Origin: JBFWQM01 sp050249455
Lineage (GTDB): Bacteria; Pseudomonadota; Alphaproteobacteria; MPNO01; VGEU01
Reading direction: 5' to 3'
Assembly: GCA_050249455.1 (NCBI GenBank)
Contig: JBFWQM010000316.1
Coordinates: 1 to 5,175, forward strand
DNA: 5,175 nt
Below are positions 1 through 5,175 of the stretch, in pieces (position 1 is the stretch's first letter; each line of letters opens with the position of its first letter). A model generated the notes under the pieces. That model was not told where the DNA came from and searched no databases. It was given only the letters and a program-made list of their open reading frames with translations. A program made the position numbers and the translations under genes.

Positions 1-476
1 GCCGGGTCGATGCGGTGATGGCCAACACCCTGGTCTACTTCGCCATCATCGACGAGAAGCTCGGCCAGCCCGTGTTCAACGCCACCGACGGCGCGCTGTG
101 GGACAAGTTCTTCGGCGGCAGCTTCTCCGGCCAGGGCGTGTTCGGGCTGGAGGAGCAAGTCAAGGCCGACCCCAAGCTGGCGCAGGGCGTCGTGAACGCC
201 GTGTTCCGCTCGCTGCGCTACCTCGACAAGGCGAAGCCGGCCGACATCTACGCCAAGGTCGACGGCAAGTTCATGACCAGCTTCAAGCCCGAGGTCGCGG
301 TGCGCGAGATCGAGTTCCTCAAGCCGCTGTTCAGCGACGACGGCGTAATCACCAAGGCGCAGTGGGAGAACGGCGGCAAGGTCTGGTTCAGCGAGGCCAC
401 CAAGGTCAAGCCGCAGACCTTTGAGGCGATCGTGGACCTGTCGTTCCTGAAGAACGCGCAGAAGAAGTACGGCTGA
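1..476 (+). CDS. ABC transporter substrate-binding protein, NMT1/SsuA/THI5-like (C-terminal part, 5' end outside window)
   Basis: This is the C-terminal part of a periplasmic solute-binding protein of the NMT1/SsuA/THI5 type, the class that delivers small organic solutes (sulfonates, thiamine precursors, nitrate, aromatic acids) to an ABC permease. The frame is open from the left edge (first full codon at position 3) and ends at TGA 474-476, leaving about 157 residues. The visible start reads RVDAVMANT, the usual 'G-R-V-D-A' segment in the second lobe of these proteins. Later come a helix rich in VVNAVFRSLRYL, then 'AKPADI', and a C-terminal stretch SDDGVITKAQWENGGKVW, all typical of the family's helical C-terminus. 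A GTG at 15 and an ATG at 18 are in frame but internal, so neither should be taken as the start. The signal peptide and substrate-contact residues are off the window, so the substrate cannot be inferred. The permease and ATPase genes are not seen downstream and would have to lie upstream. Confidence 0.85.
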   Translation, partial: RVDAVMANTLVYFAIIDEKLGQPVFNATDGALWDKFFGGSFSGQGVFGLEEQVKADPKLAQGVVNAVFRSLRYLDKAKPADIYAKVDGKFMTSFKPEVAVREIEFLKPLFSDDGVITKAQWENGGKVWFSEATKVKPQTFEAIVDLSFLKNAQKKYG

Positions 477-510
477 GCGCTCCCCGGCGCCGGTCCGGGT
501 CGCAGGCACC

Positions 511-536
511 GGAGGGCGGGCGCAAGCCCGCCCTTC
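511..536 (+). terminator. GC-rich hairpin terminator after the ABC binding-protein gene
   Basis: A perfect 9-bp stem (513-521 with 526-534) closes on the GNRA-type tetraloop GCAA at 522-525, and one G-T plus one G-C pair extend it to 11 bp. It lies 35 bp past the stop codon and is followed by TTCTTGCT, only moderately T-rich. It is a likely transcription end for the ABC gene. The weak U-tract leaves factor-assisted termination or an RNA-stabilising hairpin possible. Confidence 0.6.
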
Positions 537-586
537 TTGCTGGCGGGCATCGCCGGCGCGTGACCCGGGCGCCGTCTCGCGGAAGC

Positions 587-615
587 TTGGCCCGGCCGCC
601 GGGCTTGCGTACACT
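587..615 (+). promoter_or_regulatory. putative sigma70 promoter of the gcdH operon
   Basis: The -35-like TTGGCC (587-592) and -10-like TACACT (610-615) are separated by exactly 17 bp and match the consensus at 3/6 and 4/6 positions. They sit about 40 bp before the gcdH start codon and downstream of the preceding terminator, where a promoter is expected. A 6-bp inverted repeat, GCCCGG/CCGGGC (590-604), fills the spacer. The call is based on pattern and position only. Confidence 0.4.
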
Positions 616-654
616 CCGCGCGCTTTCACGCCGATCGCCGAAAGGAACCGCTCG

Positions 655-1865
<1,211 letters not shown>

Positions 1866-1869
<4 letters not shown>

Positions 1870-3089
1870 CCGGCATGCTGTCCAACATCCGCGTGCTCGA
1901 CCTGACGCGCGTGCTCGCCGGCCCGTGGTGCGGCCAGCTGTTCGCCGACCTCGGCGCCGACGTCATCAAGGTGGAGCGGCCCGGCGCCGGCGACGACACG
2001 CGCGGCTGGGGCCCGCCGTTCATCACGGACGCAGATGGCAACGTGACCGACGAGGCGGCCTATTTCCTGTGCGCCAACCGCGGCAAGCGCTCGGTCGCGC
2101 TCGACATCGCCAAGCCCGAGGGGCAGGCGGCGATCCGCCGGCTGGCGGCGAAGTCGGACGTGCTGCTGGAGAACTACAAAGTCGGCGGGCTGGCCCGCTA
2201 CGGCCTCGGCTACGAGGACCTGAGGAAGATCAACCCCGGCCTCGTCTACTGCTCGATCACCGGCTTCGGCCAGACCGGGCCGAACGCCCAGCGCGCCGGC
2301 TACGACTTCATGATCCAGGGCATGGCCGGGATGATGAGCGTGACCGGCGAGGCCGACCACCGCCCCGGCGGCGGGCCGCAGAAGATCGGCGTCGCGCTGT
2401 CCGACATCCTGACCGGGCTCTACACCACGGTCGCCGCGCTCGCCGCCCTCGCCTGGCGGGCGCAGACCGGGCAGGGGCAGCACGTCGACATGGCGCTGTT
2501 CGACGTGACGACGGCGTGCACGGCGAACCAGGCGCTCAACTACCTCGTCTCCGGCGTCGCGCCGGTGCGGATGGGCAACGCGCACCCCAACATCGTGCCC
2601 TACGAGGCGTTCCCGACCGCCGACCACTACGTCATCCTCGCAGTCGGCAACGACGGCCAGTTCCGCCGCTTCTGCCAGGTCGCCGGCCGGCCCGAGCTCG
2701 CCGACGACCCGCGCTTCGCCACCAACACGCTGCGCGTCGCCAACCGCGAAACGCTGGTCGGCATCATCCGCGAGGTTATGAAGGGCAAGCCGCGCCAGTT
2801 CTGGCTCGACGGGCTGGAGAAGGTCGGCGTGCCCTGCGGCCCGATCAACGACCTCGCCCAGGTGTTCGCCGAGCCGCAGGCTGCCGCCCGCGGCCTCGCT
2901 TTCAGCCTGCCGCATGCGCTCGGCGTGGACGTGCCGCAGGTCGCCAACCCGATCAAGTTCTCCGCCACCCCGATCGAGTACCACCGCGCCCCGCCGCGCC
3001 TCGGCCAGCACACCGAGGAGGTGCTGCGCGAGGTGGCCGAGATGACGCCCGACGAGATCGCGGGCCTCAAGGCAACGGGGACGATCTGA
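1866..3089 (+). CDS. class III (CaiB/BaiF) CoA-transferase, probable succinyl-CoA:glutarate CoA-transferase
   Basis: This 407-residue family III CoA-transferase most likely moves CoA from succinyl-CoA to glutarate, making the substrate of the upstream gcdH. Family hallmarks appear in order: the N-terminal CoA-fold motif VLDLTRVLAGPWCG (10-23), GADVIKVERPGAGDDTR and WGPPF (30-52), ANRGKRSVALDI, YCSITGFGQTGP, and AGYDFMIQGMAGMM. Asp180 in VALSDILTGLY aligns with the catalytic Asp that forms the acyl-anhydride/aspartyl-CoA intermediate (Asp169 of formyl-CoA transferase). Human SUGCT, from memory, shares the GAGDDTR-WGPPF segment and the D-ATGLY context, which favours glutarate over oxalate or carnitine. 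The start ATG 1866 sits in the ATGA overlap with gcdH; ATG 1875 is an alternative three codons later. No strong Shine-Dalgarno is visible, as expected for coupled translation. Pseudomonas putida carries an equivalent neighbour pair (gcdH with gcdG). The family is certain and the substrate likely. Confidence 0.93.
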
Positions 3090-3097
3090 CCTTTTCT

Positions 3098-3134
3098 CCC
3101 TCCCCCTCGACGGGGGAGGGGCGGGGTGGGGTGG
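3098..3134. repeat. C-tract/G-tract hairpin repeat with G-quadruplex potential
   Basis: A perfect 9-bp stem, CCCTCCCCC (3098-3106) with GGGGGAGGG (3112-3120), closes on loop TCGAC and begins nine bases after the CoA-transferase stop. A further G-rich tail runs to 3134. Sequences of this shape (CTCCCTCCCCC...GGGGGAGGG followed by G/T-rich sequence) are scattered in intergenic regions of many proteobacteria, which I recall but cannot check here. No T-run follows on either strand, so it is not a classical intrinsic terminator, though it may stop or stabilise the operon transcript. The four G-runs at 3112-3131 are separated by single bases. Confidence 0.6.
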
Positions 3135-3147
3135 CGTCCCCGATCGC

Positions 3148-3176
3148 TTGACAGCCTGGGCGCCCTTCGCCATCGT
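3148..3176 (+). promoter_or_regulatory. putative promoter of the MarR-family gene
   Basis: A perfect -35 hexamer TTGACA (3148-3153) is followed, 17 bp later, by a weak -10 CATCGT (3171-3176). An alternative -10, TATACG at 3180-3185, lies inside the adjacent palindrome but would need a different, poorer -35. Either start point leaves a short leader before ATG 3204, and both -10 choices overlap the palindrome, as expected for repression. Confidence 0.45.
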
Positions 3177-3188
3177 TCGTATACGAAC
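3175..3188. promoter_or_regulatory. 14-bp perfect palindrome, probable MarR operator
   Basis: GTTCGTATACGAAC is identical to its reverse complement. After one mismatched outer pair (3174/3189) it continues with two more matched pairs, giving an imperfect 20-bp dyad at 3172-3191. It lies over the -10/start region and ends 15 bp before the MarR start codon. MarR dimers bind dyads of this size, commonly in their own promoter, so autorepression is the simplest reading. The same sequence was not found elsewhere in the window. Confidence 0.6.
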
Positions 3189-3203
3189 AATTCGGGACGG
3201 CCC

Positions 3204-3665
3204 ATGGACGACGCCCGCACGCCGCCGGCCAAGGCCGACGTCGCCGAGCCGGCCTACCGGCTGGAGGCGCAGGTCGGCCACCTGCTGCGCCGCGCCCACC
3301 AGCGCCATACCGCGATCTTCCAGGAGAACATCGGCCCGAGCCAGCTCACCCCGCTGCAGTTCGCGGCGCTGGTGAAGCTCGGCGATCTCGGAGAGGTGTC
3401 GCAGAACCAGCTTGGCCGGCTGACCGCGATGGACGCCGCCACCATGCAGGGGGTGATCCAGCGGCTGAAGGCGCGCGGCCTGGTCGCCCGCCGCCCCGAC
3501 CCCGACGACCGCCGCCGCCTGCTGCTGAGCCTGACTCCCGCCGGCGCCGCGGCGGTCGGCGAGGCCACCGCGCGCGGCTTCGCCATCTCCGAGCTGACCC
3601 TGACCCCGCTGTCGCCCGCCGAACGCGCGGCCTTCATCGCGCTGCTGTCGCGGCTGGCGGAGTAG
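3204..3665 (+). CDS. MarR-family winged-helix transcriptional regulator
   Basis: A 153-residue dimeric DNA-binding regulator, normal length for MarR. The N-terminal dimerisation helix carries QVGHLLRRAHQRHTAIFQ (23-40). SQLTPLQFAAL (46-56) leads into the helix-turn-helix VSQNQLGRLTAMDAATMQGVIQRLKARGLV (about 65-94). The wing has the family signature DPDDRRRLLLSLTPAG (99-114), and a C-terminal helix closes the dimer. The frame is open back to a GTG at 3126, but that start would fall in the G-rich repeat upstream of the promoter. ATG 3204 has GGGA (3194-3197) six bases ahead and follows the promoter and palindrome, so it is preferred. The LLRRAHQRH...SQLTPLQF segment recalls, from memory, the NicR/BpsR subgroup that senses nicotinate-pathway or aromatic-acid intermediates; this is a weak guess. 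Possible targets besides itself are the glutarate operon upstream and the ridA-like/aldehyde dehydrogenase pair downstream, but no second copy of the operator was found in the window. Confidence 0.92.
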   Translation: MDDARTPPAKADVAEPAYRLEAQVGHLLRRAHQRHTAIFQENIGPSQLTPLQFAALVKLGDLGEVSQNQLGRLTAMDAATMQGVIQRLKARGLVARRPDPDDRRRLLLSLTPAGAAAVGEATARGFAISELTLTPLSPAERAAFIALLSRLAE

Positions 3666-3719
3666 CAGCCTGCAAATTTCCAGCGTCGGCCATGAGGCCG
3701 TCGCTGAACGCACCCGTGT

Positions 3720-3819
3720 TGTAGGGGCGGGTCTCAGGCCCGCCTTGTATTACTTTTTTCTGCGGTCGAATTCCGCGCTGCCGTTGTCGCCGCGGGCGGG
3801 TTTGAAACCCGCTCCTACA
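3720..3819. repeat. inverted pair of REP-like GTAG hairpins (BIME-like)
   Basis: Two 25-base copies face each other. One is on the plus strand (3720-3744), beginning TGTAGGGGCGGG and ending CCCGCC. The other is on the minus strand (3819 down to 3795), beginning TGTAGGAGCGGG and ending CCCGCC. They agree at 21 of 25 positions and each folds into a GC hairpin just after the GTAG tetranucleotide, the layout of REP elements mobilised by RAYT (TnpA-REP) transposases. The 50-bp spacer is comparatively A+T-rich and includes six Ts (3754-3759). The pair occupies the gap between two convergent genes. No RAYT gene is in the window. Confidence 0.7.
3726..3759 (+). terminator. possible terminator of the MarR gene formed by the left REP hairpin
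   Basis: The left hairpin pairs GGCGGG (3726-3731) with CCCGCC (3739-3744). It is followed by the T-rich stretch TTGTATTACTTTTTT to 3759, whose T-run begins nine bases after the stem. This could end transcription from the MarR gene about 60 bp past its stop. The offset of the T-run makes it imperfect. Confidence 0.4.
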
Positions 3820-3839
3820 GAACGTCGACGTCGTGCCGC

Positions 3840-4244
3840 CTACCCCTGCGTCACCGCCATTAGGTCGATCTCGATCAGGAAGTCGGGGTGGGAGAGGCGG
3901 GTGACGCCGATCAGGGTGCTCGGCGGCGGGCGGTCGGGGTTCCATGGGAACTTCATCGTCGGGTCGGTCTGGACCTTGATGAAGGCGTCCATGTCGAGCA
4001 CGAAGATGCGGCGGTAGACGACGTCGTCCCACGTCGCGCCGGCCGCCTTGAGCTGGAAATCGAGCGCCTCCATCACCCGCAAATACTGGCCGCGCATGTC
4101 GCCGACGGCGACCGCCTTGTAGTTCTCGTCCGAAGGCGTCTGGCCGGCGATGAAGATCAGCTTGCTCGGACCGGTCACCGTGATGATGCGGGTGTAGCTC
4201 GGATGCTTGAACAGCTCCGGCGGGTTGATGTGCTTCTTTTCCAT
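3840..4244 (-). CDS. RidA/YjgF/YER057c/UK114-family protein lacking the canonical deaminase arginine
   Basis: A 134-residue single-domain protein of the RidA (YjgF/UK114) superfamily, usually trimers with ligand pockets between subunits. Family features are LIFIAGQTPSDE (29-40), the central helix with QYLRVMEALDFQLKAAGATWDDVV (53-76), the strand RRIFVLDMDAF, and the C-terminal STLIGVTRLSHPDFLIEIDLMAV. Canonical RidA enzymes, which hydrolyse reactive enamines/imines such as 2-aminoacrylate, need an Arg (Arg105 in E. coli) in the R-S-C-V-E-V motif. Here the aligned position is Ser109, as in the Rid4-7-type subfamilies that lack this activity, so imine deaminase function should not be assumed. 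The Glu of the C-terminal strand (Glu125) is kept. ATG 4244 is chosen because GGAGGG (4257-4252) lies seven bases ahead. An in-frame ATG at 4259, adding five residues, overlaps that Shine-Dalgarno and has no properly spaced site of its own. The gene is divergent from the aldehyde dehydrogenase and convergent with the MarR gene. Confidence 0.9.
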   Translation of the reverse strand: MEKKHINPPELFKHPSYTRIITVTGPSKLIFIAGQTPSDENYKAVAVGDMRGQYLRVMEALDFQLKAAGATWDDVVYRRIFVLDMDAFIKVQTDPTMKFPWNPDRPPPSTLIGVTRLSHPDFLIEIDLMAVTQG

Positions 4245-4270
4245 CGTCGTGCCCTCCATGACCTCGGGCG

Positions 4271-4300
4271 ACGGTAGGCGCGCGACGGCCGGGGTGTCAA
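4271..4300 (-). promoter_or_regulatory. putative promoter of the RidA-family gene
   Basis: On the minus strand a perfect TTGACA (4300-4295) is followed after 18 bp by TACCGT (4276-4271), a 3/6 match to the -10 consensus. Transcription would begin near 4264, about 20 bases before ATG 4244 and only about five before the alternative ATG 4259, which agrees with the shorter protein. The -35 lies within one copy of a 9-bp direct repeat (4296-4304 and 4329-4337). Confidence 0.4.
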
Positions 4301-4354
4301 ACCGCCGCGCGCCGGTGTAACAAGGCGCGTCAAACCGGGACAGCGGAGCGCTTC

Positions 4355-5175
4355 ATGTACATCGACGGCGAGTGGCGGCAGGCGGCGGGCGGCGCCGCGT
4401 TCGAGGTGACCAACCCGGCGACTGGCGAGGCGATCGGGACCGTGCCGGACGGCGGGCGCGCCGAGGCGATCGCCGCGGTCGACGCCGCGGATCGCGCCTT
4501 CGCCACGTGGTCACGGCTGACCGCCTACCAGCGCTCGGAGCACCTCTACCGCGCGTGGTCGCTGATGGTGGAGCGCAAGGAGCACCTCGCGCGGACCATG
4601 ACGGCGGAGCAGGGCAAGCCGATCCGCGCCGCGCGCAACGAGGTGCAGTACGGCGCCGACTTCCTCTTGTGGTACGCGGAGGAGGCCAAGCGCGTCTACG
4701 GCGAGACCATCCCGGCGCCGCGTGGCGACCAGCGCTTCATCGTGGCGAAGCAGGCGGTCGGGCCGGTTGGCGCGATCACGCCGTGGAACTACCCGGTCTC
4801 GATGCTCACCCGCAAGATCGGCCCGGCGCTTGCCGCCGGCTGCACCGTGGTGCTCAAGCCGGCCGAGGCGACGCCGCTGTGCGCGATCGAGATGTTCAAG
4901 GTGTTCGCCGACGCCGGCATCCCGAAGGGCGTGGTGAACCTCGTCACCGCGCTCGACCCGGCGCCGGTGGGCGAGGTGCTGCTGACCGACCGGCGCATCC
5001 GCAAGCTCACCTTCACCGGCTCGACCGAGGTCGGCAAGATGATCGCGTCGCGCGCCGCGGCGCAGATGAAGCGGGTCAGCCTGGAGCTCGGCGGCCACGC
5101 GCCGTTCCTGGTGTTCGAGGACGCCGACCCGATGCACGCCGCGCGCGGCGTCTCGCTGGTCAAGTTCCTCAACAC
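4355..5175 (+). CDS. NAD(P)-dependent aldehyde dehydrogenase, succinate/glutarate-semialdehyde dehydrogenase-like (3' end outside window)
   Basis: The first 273 residues of an aldehyde dehydrogenase superfamily enzyme (family length about 480), oxidising an aldehyde to its acid. The start MYIDGEWRQA and NPATGEAIGTVPDG are the typical N-terminal strands. Then come MTAEQGKPIRAARNEV (about 83-98), characteristic of semialdehyde dehydrogenases, the oxyanion-hole motif PWNYP with Asn145 (143-147), Lys168 and Glu171 in VLKPAE, the cofactor loop FTGSTEVGK (220-228), and Glu244 in LELGGHAPF, the general base. The catalytic cysteine lies beyond the right edge. Glu171 in place of the Ser of E. coli GabD suggests a preference for NAD+ over NADP+. 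ATG 4355 has GGAG (4345-4348) six bases ahead. With gcdH nearby, glutarate semialdehyde is a reasonable substrate (a DavD-like role), but succinate semialdehyde or another aldehyde fits equally well from sequence alone. Confidence 0.92.
   Translation, partial: MYIDGEWRQAAGGAAFEVTNPATGEAIGTVPDGGRAEAIAAVDAADRAFATWSRLTAYQRSEHLYRAWSLMVERKEHLARTMTAEQGKPIRAARNEVQYGADFLLWYAEEAKRVYGETIPAPRGDQRFIVAKQAVGPVGAITPWNYPVSMLTRKIGPALAAGCTVVLKPAEATPLCAIEMFKVFADAGIPKGVVNLVTALDPAPVGEVLLTDRRIRKLTFTGSTEVGKMIASRAAAQMKRVSLELGGHAPFLVFEDADPMHAARGVSLVKFLN

Noticed and set aside
3126..3203. GTG start at 3126 for the MarR gene
   Set aside because: It would put the start inside the G-rich repeat, upstream of the TTGACA promoter and the palindrome, and adds 26 residues with no family similarity.
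3822..3831. Ten-base palindrome ACGTCGACGT after the RidA-family stop codon
   Set aside because: It is short, lies at a gene end rather than a promoter, and has no second copy or associated structure; chance is sufficient.
5084..5107. ELGGHAPF in place of the more common ELGGN/K in the aldehyde dehydrogenase
   Set aside because: A His after ELGG occurs in many proteobacterial aldehyde dehydrogenases, and the catalytic Glu is intact, so it is not evidence of altered function.
4511..5137. Minus-strand open frame across the aldehyde dehydrogenase (about 208 codons)
   Set aside because: It is antisense to clear aldehyde dehydrogenase motifs (PWNYP, FTGSTEVGK, ELGG), and its composition is typical of a GC shadow.

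Overview
The window is very G+C-rich, strongly prefers G or C at third codon positions, and is densely packed with genes. This fits a high-GC proteobacterium of the alpha or beta class. The assignment rests on base composition, gene families and two dispersed-repeat types, and I cannot name a genus. There are six protein-coding genes, two of them cut by the window edges. I see no tRNA, rRNA, CRISPR array or transposase.

Layout. Positions 1-476 hold the C-terminal part of an NMT1/SsuA-type ABC transporter substrate-binding protein, followed by a strong GC hairpin terminator (511-536). After a plausible sigma70 promoter comes a two-gene operon: gcdH (glutaryl-CoA dehydrogenase, 655-1869) and, overlapping it by ATGA, a class III CoA-transferase (1866-3089) that closely resembles succinyl-CoA:glutarate CoA-transferase. 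The gap after the operon (3090-3203) contains a C-tract/G-tract hairpin repeat with quadruplex potential, then a promoter overlapped by a perfect 14-bp palindrome, then a MarR-family regulator (3204-3665). The regulator converges on a minus-strand RidA-family gene (3840-4244). Between the two lie a pair of inverted REP-like GTAG hairpins. The RidA-family gene is divergent from an aldehyde dehydrogenase (4355 to the right edge), and the two share a 110-bp promoter region.

How the genes fit together. The CoA-transferase would activate free glutarate with succinyl-CoA, and GcdH would oxidatively decarboxylate glutaryl-CoA to crotonyl-CoA. These are the last glutarate-specific steps of lysine (5-aminovalerate) and aromatic or tryptophan-type catabolism. 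The aldehyde dehydrogenase belongs to the succinate/glutarate-semialdehyde dehydrogenase-like group and could supply glutarate, but that link is inferred from proximity only. The RidA-like protein lacks the arginine needed for canonical imine deaminase activity, so its role is open. The MarR protein probably controls itself through the palindrome; its ligand is unknown.

Nothing here amounts to a clearly new system. The items most worth a second look are the REP pair with compensatory changes, the G-tract hairpin repeat, the MarR operator and the Arg-less RidA protein.
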